Assembly (NCBI GenBank): GCA_017411715.1
Contig: JAFQPO010000001.1
Coordinates: 1-64,000 of the forward strand
DNA from: Bacilli bacterium
GTDB taxonomy: Bacteria > Bacillota_I > Bacilli_A > ML615J-28 > CAG-313
Direction: 5' to 3'
Length of the DNA: 64,000 nt
The notes beneath the pieces were generated by a model. The model was given only the letters and a program-made list of their open reading frames with translations, did not search any database and had not been told where the DNA came from. The position numbers were made by a program, and so were the translations under genes. Below are positions 1 through 7,706 of this stretch, one piece after another (within the stretch, counting starts at the first letter, position 1; every line of letters starts with the position of its first letter).

Positions 1-103
1 AGAAAATTGTTTATAACTCTTTTTTACTATATAATTAATAATTATTATACCTGTTTCTTAATACTAAAATAAATATCTTCTTCATAAAACATAATCAGAT
101 AAA

Positions 104-1735
104 TTAACTATACTCAGATTCAAATTTTAAATCAGTAGAAAAGTCGTGTAACAGTCTTGCAAAAGTAGTTAAATCTATTTTTTTACTATCATCTCTTTTG
201 TAAAATATATAATAATAATTTTTTGAATCTTTGTCATCAAAATTAATGTCTGTTAATTCTTTCATTTGTTTCACCAATTTAGACTGATTAAATCTAATCA
301 ATAGGTTTTTGAAAGAATCTTTAGATATATTTCTTCTAAATTGTTCACATGTAAGAATAACTAAATCTAATTTTAATCCTAATTTCTCTAAATATTCCTT
401 AATCTTTTCAATTAATTTAATCTCATTTTTCATTGTGTTAATCTTAATCTCAAATGTTCTAGAAGAGGATTGACTCATATTTTTTTGTTCACTTATAGTT
501 TCTTCTAGTTTTTCTTTTAAACCTAAGTAAAATTGCTCGTTAATACAACATGTTCCATATGTATTGTTTTGTAAAGATTCTTTTAAATCCTTAATAATCG
601 ACAATAAATAATCATTTTTGGGTTCCCCAAAATATGCTTTATATTCTGCTTCAGATTTCCATATCGGATGTCGTCTATTTGCTCTATTAAAGTATTCTTG
701 AACAATTGGAAATTCATAGTAATGATTTTTAGCCAAATATAATATATCAACATCAGAAATATATCTAATATTACCAAAATTATTAACATTAATTCCCTTC
801 TCAGTTAAAGCATCGTAACACAATAAAGACTGTTCCTCATTAGAAATTTTTGCATCTATAATTTTTATTATTTCTTGAATAAGAAAAGATTCATATTGCA
901 CAGCAGGATGAGATTGTAGCCATCTTCTCTCCATATCATGAGCATTTAGTACAGATTCCAAAACACTTAGTGACCCTTTTTTATAACACAAAGGAACATC
1001 AATATTATCCTTGTGAATTGAAACACCCTCTAATAAACGCTGGTAATCTATCGAAGAAGACAAATAACCAGACATATAACTATCTCTTATTAAATAATCC
1101 AATTTATCTACATCAATTATCGATGAATTTAATAATTCAATACATGCATTTTTTAAAATGATTATATCTATTTCTTTGTCAGTTTTTTTGGATGTTGTAT
1201 ATTTAAGTCCAATTATACATCTAGAAAAAAAATCATAATATTCTTTTTTTATAATGTCAGGGAATACTCTCAGTGTTAATAATGCACTCATAATTTCATG
1301 TTCTTTCCCACATACGCAATTTGACATTCTATTTAAATCAAAAGTATAATCACTGTTATCAATGATATCACGTAATTCAATACTAATCTGTTCTTTATTG
1401 TAAAAAACCTCTCCAGTATGAGAAAATGGGGAATGTCCTAAATCGTGACATAAACAAGCCAAAATAAAACTTTTCTCTAAATCATCTATAATTTTGTTAT
1501 CAATATTTTCTAAAAAATCAAATGAGTTATTTTTTAAAGAATTAAAAGCGATCTTCCCTAAATGATATACACCAAGTGAATGTGTAAATCTATTATGTAA
1601 AGTTGAAGGATAAACAGCAGTATAACTAGTTTGAATAACGTTTCTTAATCTTTGAAATGATGGAGAATCTATTAGTGGTATAATATCATCATTAATTAAT
1701 ATATATCCATATATTGGATCTTTAATTTTTTTCAT
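104..1735 (-). CDS. HD-domain phosphohydrolase (dGTPase/YwfO-like)
   Basis: A 543-residue protein with the metal-binding HD signature of the dNTPase-like HD superfamily: H52 in NRFTHSLG, the H97-D98 pair in CLCHDLGH followed by H101 and H106, and a later Asp in DVDKLDYLIRD near residue 215. The N-terminus (KDPIYGYI, then SFQRLRNV) resembles HD phosphohydrolases that hydrolyse dNTPs or other phosphoesters. The C-terminal third is charged, helical and not recognised. It starts 8 bases after the stop of the 136-residue gene upstream, so the two are probably co-transcribed. Next to Gabija and an FRG protein, an anti-phage role such as nucleotide depletion is plausible but is inference. Family assignment is strong; substrate is unknown. 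Confidence 0.85.
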   Translation of the reverse strand: MKKIKDPIYGYILINDDIIPLIDSPSFQRLRNVIQTSYTAVYPSTLHNRFTHSLGVYHLGKIAFNSLKNNSFDFLENIDNKIIDDLEKSFILACLCHDLGHSPFSHTGEVFYNKEQISIELRDIIDNSDYTFDLNRMSNCVCGKEHEIMSALLTLRVFPDIIKKEYYDFFSRCIIGLKYTTSKKTDKEIDIIILKNACIELLNSSIIDVDKLDYLIRDSYMSGYLSSSIDYQRLLEGVSIHKDNIDVPLCYKKGSLSVLESVLNAHDMERRWLQSHPAVQYESFLIQEIIKIIDAKISNEEQSLLCYDALTEKGINVNNFGNIRYISDVDILYLAKNHYYEFPIVQEYFNRANRRHPIWKSEAEYKAYFGEPKNDYLLSIIKDLKESLQNNTYGTCCINEQFYLGLKEKLEETISEQKNMSQSSSRTFEIKINTMKNEIKLIEKIKEYLEKLGLKLDLVILTCEQFRRNISKDSFKNLLIRFNQSKLVKQMKELTDINFDDKDSKNYYYIFYKRDDSKKIDLTTFARLLHDFSTDLKFESEYS

Positions 1736-1743
1736 CTTTAAAA

Positions 1744-2154
1744 TTAACCTAAAATAACTTGTAAAGTATTTTCATTTAACATTGCTAATAAAATATCGAT
1801 TGGAACACGGGACAAAATATAATTTCTCAAGTGATCTGGTGTTATTTCATCTTTTAACATAATAAAATTTCCGTCAAAAGTAAAGAAGTCCGAATAATCT
1901 TCAATAAACTCCATGGTATATTGATTTGAATACAACAAAATAGTTCTAATGTTTTCATTAATTAAAATTTCTTCTACTTTTATACCATAAGCCTTTATTT
2001 CATCAATCGAAATTTGTCTTTTATTTTTTCTTTCGCATAATTCAACTAATGCATTTGCCACTAAATATTCCATTTTTATAAAAGTACACATATTGCTAAT
2101 TCTCCTATTATTTTTATTTTTTTTCACATTTAAAGCATCTTCTATATTATACAA
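1744..2154 (-). CDS. Hypothetical protein, partner of HD phosphohydrolase
   Basis: A 136-residue soluble protein that I do not recognise. The start is TTG at 2154, chosen because a GGAGG sits about 6-7 bases upstream (around 2162-2166) and no better start exists. The first 25 residues are basic and Asn-rich; the rest alternates helices and strands with no visible catalytic motif, membrane segment or cysteine pair. It lies immediately upstream of the HD-domain gene with an 8-base gap, which suggests one transcription unit and a possible regulatory or accessory role for the HD enzyme. No function is proposed from sequence alone. Confidence 0.65.
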   Translation of the reverse strand: MYNIEDALNVKKNKNNRRISNMCTFIKMEYLVANALVELCERKNKRQISIDEIKAYGIKVEEILINENIRTILLYSNQYTMEFIEDYSDFFTFDGNFIMLKDEITPDHLRNYILSRVPIDILLAMLNENTLQVILG

Positions 2155-2610
2155 TATTTACCTCCAAAAGTCAAAAGATATATTTATTATATAATATTCA
2201 TTTTAAAAAAAATGTCACATTATTGGTGAAGTATATAAATTATTAATACTTGATTTAATAATAATATATTTCAAAAATTAAAATTTAATTTTTATAATTT
2301 TTTTAAATATAATCCACACTAAAGTCTTTGAAATTTGTTAACGCCATAAATAAAAGTTATATAATTCTATCCTAGAAAATAAAAAAGCAAAGAATCTTAT
2401 TCAATTGTTTGTAATGAATAATTACCACATCACACATTTGAATTTTCATTTATATTTCTCTAAAATTTAGATTGTACTCAATCTTCTTTCCATATTCTAA
2501 TAAGTTTATCTTTAATTATATTAGCCCAATATTTTATACAAACATTTTATATTAAATTAAAAATATTCAAATTATTAAATTTTTAATAAATAATAGATTC
2601 GAAGTTTACA
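2155..2610. other. Gene-free stretch between Gabija and the HD module
   Basis: About 456 bases of very AT-rich sequence separate the end of gajB from the small gene upstream of the HD gene. I see no open frame with a ribosome-binding site, no convincing terminator hairpin and no RNA gene. Just upstream of 2154 there is a GTGACA-like box and TATAAT-like sequences, but their spacing is poor, so I do not call a promoter. The stretch may mark an old insertion or deletion boundary between two modules. Confidence 0.5.
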
Positions 2611-4161
2611 TCATCCACTTATTAATAATGCAGAAGCTTTCTTTAATAATATTGATTCAAATTGCGTTCCATGTATCCCAGAAGTATTGGAAAATGAAAT
2701 ATATAAATTGTTTTTGGCACGAGAAAATGCAACAAATAGTTTTCTTTTATACTCATCATCATATTTAAATGGTGGTTGAGTAAATACAACAAATACATTT
2801 TCTGCCTCTAACCCCTTTGACGAATGTATTGTCATTATCCTATTAGCGTCTTCTCTTTTTATATAATGGTTTACGTGAACATCTTCGCATAATTGTGTAG
2901 ACAATTCAATTTTTATAGTTTCTGGTAAACTAACATCAAACATACTTAAAATTTTTATTAAATATTCAATAACATTTGACTCAAAATTTATTAATATATT
3001 ATTTTTAATTTGTTCCTCTAATATAAAATTACTCAAATAAGTTCTGAAATCATCAATTCTATATGTTAATTTCGTATTCTTATTATCAAAATTATAATAA
3101 AAAAACAATATTTCTTCAATTAAATCTAAGTATTCATCTTTAAAATCTTTATCTGCAATATCTATTGGTTTAGAATAAATGACATCCACACCTTTTTTTA
3201 ACAAATATTGATACCATAATGATGCATTTTGGTTAGTTTCAAACAAAATCATAAAATTACCACTTATAGAACTCAACTCTTCGGAAGTTGGGAGTATATT
3301 AAAATTTACTCGTGATTCATCTGAACCAGTGATAACATATTTATCATCCACTATTGAATTTGCAAACTCTAAAATACTTTTATGACATCTTACACTTACA
3401 TTTATTTTATATTCTGTATATCCTAAATTGCATAAATTATAGAATTGTTCTGGACGTGCCCCTCTAAATTGATATATTGATTGATTTTTATCACCAATTA
3501 AAAAGCAATTCAATTGACATTCATCAGCTAAAACCTTGATTAACATGTGTTGAAACTCATTTAAATCTTGAGCCTCATCTATATAAATACTTATATATTT
3601 ATTTGATAAATATTCCTTCACTTCTGGTAAATTTCTAATCAAATAAATCGCAACTAAATAGTTTGCGAAAGATATCTCATATACACCATTTAAGAAATCA
3701 TTCTTCCATTTATTTAAATAATTTTTATAGGCTACTTTATCATAATATTTAGTGCCATACTTCGTTATTTCTGAAGCTAAAGATCTCATCTCAGCCATCC
3801 TAATTTTCAGTTTTTTAACGATATTTTTTCCGTTCCAATGTTTAATCAATCTGTTTTTATATGGATCAATTATTCCCATTAATACGAAAGAATCTATAGT
3901 GCCTATATATGAATGAGAAATGTCACATTTTTGCTCCAACCTTTCTTCAAGTTGTTTAGAAGCTTCTTTAGTAAATGAGCAGGCTATTATGCCTTGATTG
4001 AATTTAATATTAGATAATTCTTTTGATATTCTTTGAACTATTGTATATGTTTTTCCTGATCCTGGACCTGCAGATACAACAACTTTTTTTTCAGTTGAGT
4101 TGATAATTAGCCCTTGTTGATAATCTAATTGTTCTTTTAATCTTTGATCAATATTATTCAT
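2611..4161 (-). CDS. gajB: Gabija GajB, UvrD/Rep-like superfamily 1 helicase
   Basis: A 516-residue SF1A helicase. Visible motifs in order: Walker A GPGSGKT at residues 32-38, the DEAQ box in IYIDEAQDLNEFQ, motif III GDKNQSIYQFRGA, motif V TIHSSKGLEAENVFVV and motif VI FVAFSRAKNNLYISF. The length fits GajB (around 500 residues), shorter than housekeeping UvrD/PcrA. It overlaps the end of gajA by 8 bases, the classic Gabija arrangement of an OLD-like nuclease followed by a UvrD-like helicase. In known Gabija systems GajB acts with the GajA assembly to block phage replication. Confidence is high because both genes and their order match. Confidence 0.9.
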   Translation of the reverse strand: MNNIDQRLKEQLDYQQGLIINSTEKKVVVSAGPGSGKTYTIVQRISKELSNIKFNQGIIACSFTKEASKQLEERLEQKCDISHSYIGTIDSFVLMGIIDPYKNRLIKHWNGKNIVKKLKIRMAEMRSLASEITKYGTKYYDKVAYKNYLNKWKNDFLNGVYEISFANYLVAIYLIRNLPEVKEYLSNKYISIYIDEAQDLNEFQHMLIKVLADECQLNCFLIGDKNQSIYQFRGARPEQFYNLCNLGYTEYKINVSVRCHKSILEFANSIVDDKYVITGSDESRVNFNILPTSEELSSISGNFMILFETNQNASLWYQYLLKKGVDVIYSKPIDIADKDFKDEYLDLIEEILFFYYNFDNKNTKLTYRIDDFRTYLSNFILEEQIKNNILINFESNVIEYLIKILSMFDVSLPETIKIELSTQLCEDVHVNHYIKREDANRIMTIHSSKGLEAENVFVVFTQPPFKYDDEYKRKLFVAFSRAKNNLYISFSNTSGIHGTQFESILLKKASALLISG

Positions 4162-5836
4162 TCATAAACCCAACTAATATACTATTTTTATTATCTTCAT
4201 TTATAGTAAGTTCAACTTTATTATCAACAATATATTTATGTAAGTTTTTTAATTTCGCTTCCTTCAAATAATTAAAATCTTCAACATTATCAGCTTGTCC
4301 GATAAATTCTAAAAAATCTTTTTCAAATCCATCATGATGACATGATAGTAATACCCCATATTCTTTAAAAAGAGAGGTTATTTCTGTCATTTTTTCTTCA
4401 ATTAAAGAATTACAAGTCTCATTTTCCTCATATTTAAATAATTCTTTAGTTAATTCATTAATATTCAATATTTTACAAAGTCTTTCTTTTCCGCTTTCAT
4501 CCAAACAATTTAGCACTCTAGCAATACCCGCATATCTTCTTTGCTTTGGAAAAATATCATTATCAGTTTTAATTAACACTTTTATTCCTAATTTATTTAA
4601 TATCTTTTTAGCTGGTGCAAAATCAATACCATATACACTAAAAATACCCATTTTGTTTTTCACTAAATAACTTTGAAAATTTTCATCTTTGATTGATAAA
4701 GCGTTATAGAAATATTTTTCACTATCACCTTCTACTAGCAATACTTTATCATAGAAGAAAATCTCGCTTATTTCTTCATTTAGCATGAAGCCAAAAGCTT
4801 CATAGTCTTTTTCATCTATATTTAAAGTTTTACAAATAGTTTTTTTGTGTTTACCGTTATTAGTAGTGACAAATTTTAAAATTTGTCTCATTTTTCTATA
4901 ATCAATAATATAAGGTGAATGAGAAGTATAAATCATTTGATCTAAATTAAATTTCGATGTTAATTTAACATAACATTTTTGTAACAACGGATATAAATGA
5001 TTTTCTGGTTCTTCGATAATCAATATTTTTTCTTTATCATCATTGTAAGAAATTCTTTGTAGTAACATTGACAATGTCTTACTCTTTCCATCACCAATAT
5101 TTATGCTATCTTCTGTGCTTTTGACATATGGAATAATATCTAAAGATTTATATATATTGGAAATATCAACATCACTTTTAATTTTAAATTCAACATCTTC
5201 AAATATTTCGCCAAATCCTTCTTGATCATTAATTTCATTTGATAGCCCTGTTATATAATCATCATTTTGAATAGACACATTTAATTCTTCAACACTTTTC
5301 TTTATTAAGGGATTAATCGTTTCGTTTCCATCTATACTTTTTTGTTGTCTAAGTTTAAAAAAATTTTTTTTATCTTTTTCAAAATCATAATTTGGATTTA
5401 CATAAATTATATCTAAAACTTTGTCCAGTGGATTTGAAATATTTGTAGCATATTCTTTAGAATCCAATGAACCGATTGTAATACTTTCGTTGTAATGTAA
5501 TGTATCTTCACTAAATTTAGCATTGAAATATACCTCTATATAATCTTCATTATTTATTTTTTCTATATAATGACTTAGGTTGTTTCTATTTGCCAAACTT
5601 ATATCTTCCAACTTGATTTTTAAATAAATAAAAATATCACCTTTGTTATAATTGCTTGAATCACTTATAGTCAAAGGTATTTTTCTAATACTATAATCTA
5701 GAACTTTTCTAATGGCATAACAAAAATTAGACTTTCCTGAATCGTTTTTTCCAATTATTAAAAAATCTTTTTTTAAATTCTTTATATCTATATCTAGCCC
5801 TCTAAAATTTTTTATTGTCACCTCTTGAATAAACAT
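4154..5836 (-). CDS. gajA: Gabija GajA, OLD-family ATPase/TOPRIM endonuclease
   Basis: A 560-residue protein with an N-terminal ABC-type ATPase and a C-terminal TOPRIM nuclease domain. Seen directly: Walker A GKNDSGKS at residues 29-36, Walker B in ILIIEEPENHLYP, the switch His in YTSHSPYIID, the TOPRIM Glu in LLVEGDSEKYF and the acidic pair in IKTDNDIF. Length matches characterised GajA (about 580). Known GajA is a nucleotide-regulated DNA nicking endonuclease that forms a large complex with GajB. A GGGAGAGA Shine-Dalgarno precedes the ATG. It shares an 8-base overlap with gajB, so the pair is translated together from the promoter near 5940. Confidence 0.92.
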   Translation of the reverse strand: MFIQEVTIKNFRGLDIDIKNLKKDFLIIGKNDSGKSNFCYAIRKVLDYSIRKIPLTISDSSNYNKGDIFIYLKIKLEDISLANRNNLSHYIEKINNEDYIEVYFNAKFSEDTLHYNESITIGSLDSKEYATNISNPLDKVLDIIYVNPNYDFEKDKKNFFKLRQQKSIDGNETINPLIKKSVEELNVSIQNDDYITGLSNEINDQEGFGEIFEDVEFKIKSDVDISNIYKSLDIIPYVKSTEDSINIGDGKSKTLSMLLQRISYNDDKEKILIIEEPENHLYPLLQKCYVKLTSKFNLDQMIYTSHSPYIIDYRKMRQILKFVTTNNGKHKKTICKTLNIDEKDYEAFGFMLNEEISEIFFYDKVLLVEGDSEKYFYNALSIKDENFQSYLVKNKMGIFSVYGIDFAPAKKILNKLGIKVLIKTDNDIFPKQRRYAGIARVLNCLDESGKERLCKILNINELTKELFKYEENETCNSLIEEKMTEITSLFKEYGVLLSCHHDGFEKDFLEFIGQADNVEDFNYLKEAKLKNLHKYIVDNKVELTINEDNKNSILVGFMNE

Positions 5837-5933
5837 TTTATCTCTCCCTTTTGTTACTTATTTAATTAATAATTAAATATTACTTTTATTTAACATTTAA
5901 AAATTTCTACGTTTTTTGATTAAGCGTAATAGA

Positions 5934-5942
5934 ATTATACCA
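5934..5942 (-). promoter_or_regulatory. Extended -10 promoter for gajA-gajB
   Basis: On the minus strand the sequence reads TGGTATAAT, a perfect TATAAT with the TGn extension. The region 17 bp upstream is a T/A run without a good TTGACA box, so recognition would rest on the extended -10. It lies about 100 bases upstream of the gajA start, leaving an AT-rich untranslated leader. Confidence 0.55.
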
Positions 5943-6123
5943 TAATTTTATAAAAAAATATATAAAACAACATAAATTTATTTTATTATTCTATTTTAGT
6001 AAAAATAAAATTTCTAATTTATTACAATGCCTATTTTTCTAATATCATAAATAATTTTTCACTTATTTTTTGTTGATGATATAAGTTATTTTAATTAAAT
6101 AACATGTATATTTAAAATTAAAA

Positions 6124-6159
6124 AGTAAGAAGAAATTCAAATAAAAATCTCTTCTTACT
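6124..6159 (-). terminator. Intrinsic terminator after the FRG/83-residue ORF unit
   Basis: Inverted repeat AGTAAGAAGA/TCTTCTTACT with a loop of about 16 bases, followed on the minus strand by TTTTTAATTTT. It lies 10 bases beyond the stop of the small ORF at 6170. Confidence 0.7.
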
Positions 6160-6169
6160 AATTTGTTTT

Positions 6170-6421
6170 TTATAAAGTTTTTATGTTCGACGCACTGAGG
6201 TTAAGACTAATTATGACCTTTACACTATCTTTCCACACTCTATGTCTATAGCCATCTTCAGTTATTATAAACGTAGAATATCTACATTTATGACTAAAAT
6301 GACCTATTTTTATGGTGTTTTCCTCTATTTTTGGTATGTAAGTTACATACTCCTCACATGTGTCAATTCGACAAAATGCGACTTTTATGAATTCATAAAA
6401 CAAAAAGGTGTTAAATGACAC
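6170..6421 (-). CDS. Small hypothetical protein downstream of FRG gene
   Basis: An 83-residue frame with a GTG start at 6421 and no good Shine-Dalgarno in front of it. The product is unrecognised, without signal peptide or membrane helix; it carries several Cys and His residues (FCRIDTC, GHFSHKC) in no clear zinc-site spacing. It sits 32 bases after the FRG gene and just before a terminator, so it is probably transcribed. It could be a small accessory gene, a remnant of a longer gene or a chance frame; the weak start keeps confidence low. Confidence 0.35.
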   Translation of the reverse strand: MSFNTFLFYEFIKVAFCRIDTCEEYVTYIPKIEENTIKIGHFSHKCRYSTFIITEDGYRHRVWKDSVKVIISLNLSASNIKTL

Positions 6422-6453
6422 TTTCAGTATTCATAACCTAACATTAAAATATA

Positions 6454-7536
6454 CTATTCTTTTTCATTTTTAATCTTCAAACTTTTATTTACATCAGAAA
6501 GACATTTTGAAGCAGTACCAACATTATGTATAAATTTTTGCATGGAATCATCATTTCTACGCAATATATTCAAATATTTATTTGTTATTTTCTTTGAAAT
6601 ATTATTTAATTCTGGAAATACAAAATCATCTGTAATATTTAAAATGCTTAATTCATATAAAATGATTTTCTTTAAATCTTTAGGGATCTTCAAAACAAGT
6701 GAATTCCCACCATTTAATTTACAATTCAATTCACTATAATTTAATACATAATCAGATTTTATATCTCTTATCTTTTCTTGCATATCACTCAAATATTTAA
6801 TATCTTTATCATTTAAATCAATATATTGCTCGCCTTCTTCAGTAATTTCGAGTCTTGAAACTTTATAATTTGGTACTAAAAAAACTGCTGATTGATTAAT
6901 TTCTCTTTGTGAAATGTACTTAGGGTGATAAATCTTTGAAGAAAATAAACCTCCATATTCTAAATCCATAAGCAAACTATGAAAATATTTATCAGATAAA
7001 TTACACAAATGAACTTGTCCATCAAAAGACTCAAATGTTTCATCAAATATAAAATTATATTTTTCTTCTAATTCAACTCGATGTGACAACACATAAATTT
7101 TGGCATCTTTATTTGGACTATCAATTACTGAAAAATATAGTGCAATTAATGGATTAAAAGTAAAATCAAGCAAACGGGTTGGAAGACCATAGTGCTGCAT
7201 TTTAGATAATAAATCAATAGTTGACTCATATTCACTAAACTCATTAGGAACTAATTTTTGAAAACTTTTTATCATGTGTTTCTCATATGTTAATAAATTA
7301 TAAACTTTTTCTTCTTCTTTCACTCTTAGAATTGATGGAACTAGATCATAATTAAAATCTGATTCACCTCTAAAAATCAACTCTTCTTCACCCAAAAAAG
7401 CACCTCTCGCCTCACTTTTAAGCAATTTAATGATATTTAAATATTCAGTTAAAGAGCTAACTGTAAAATAAATATTTTGATTTTCAATCTGTTTTTCTAA
7501 ATTATTATTCTCTAAAATTTCAACTAAAGATTTCAT
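6454..7536 (-). CDS. FRG domain-containing protein
   Basis: A 360-residue protein with the FRG domain named for its Phe-Arg-Gly motif: FRG at residues 55-57 in LIFRGESDFNYDLVPSILR, and the second conserved block QHYGLPTRLLDFT at residues 114-126 followed by NPLIALYFSV. FRG domains occur in many stand-alone bacterial proteins of unknown biochemical activity that are often found in defence islands. The remaining C-terminal 200 residues are not recognised. An AGGAGAG Shine-Dalgarno precedes the ATG and a good promoter lies about 70-95 bases upstream. Its position beside Gabija supports, but does not prove, a defence role. Confidence 0.85.
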   Translation of the reverse strand: MKSLVEILENNNLEKQIENQNIYFTVSSLTEYLNIIKLLKSEARGAFLGEEELIFRGESDFNYDLVPSILRVKEEEKVYNLLTYEKHMIKSFQKLVPNEFSEYESTIDLLSKMQHYGLPTRLLDFTFNPLIALYFSVIDSPNKDAKIYVLSHRVELEEKYNFIFDETFESFDGQVHLCNLSDKYFHSLLMDLEYGGLFSSKIYHPKYISQREINQSAVFLVPNYKVSRLEITEEGEQYIDLNDKDIKYLSDMQEKIRDIKSDYVLNYSELNCKLNGGNSLVLKIPKDLKKIILYELSILNITDDFVFPELNNISKKITNKYLNILRRNDDSMQKFIHNVGTASKCLSDVNKSLKIKNEKE

Positions 7537-7603
7537 ATACTAGCTCTCCTTTAAAAAACTTTTTTATTAATGCATAATTATTTAATTTTGCTTTTGTTAC
7601 TTC

Positions 7604-7632
7604 ATTATACCATTTTTTATTCAAATATTCAA
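7604..7632 (-). promoter_or_regulatory. Sigma-A-type promoter for the FRG gene
   Basis: Minus strand TTGAAT, 17-bp spacer, TATAAT, with the spacer ending in TGG. About 70 bases upstream of the FRG start at 7536. Confidence 0.7.
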
Positions 7633-7671
7633 AAATATATATTTTAAATTTATAGTTTTAAATATTAAAAT

Positions 7672-7699
7672 AGGCATGAACAATTATAGTTCAATGCCT
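7672..7699 (-). terminator. Intrinsic terminator after rlmD
   Basis: Minus-strand hairpin AGGCATTGAAC/GTTCATGCCT (one bulged T) with an 8-base loop, followed by ATTTTAATATT. It begins 8 bases past the rlmD stop and closes the priA-fmt-pgpA-sdaA-rlmD operon. Confidence 0.7.
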
Positions 7700-7706
7700 A
7701 ATATTT

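Larger units (their letters stand above)
5837..6169. other. Intergenic region upstream of gajA
   Basis: A 333-base AT-rich gap. It holds a minus-strand extended -10 element (5934-5942) that probably drives gajA-gajB, and a strong hairpin with a T-run (6124-6159) that ends the upstream transcript. I see no gene in between. Confidence 0.55.
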
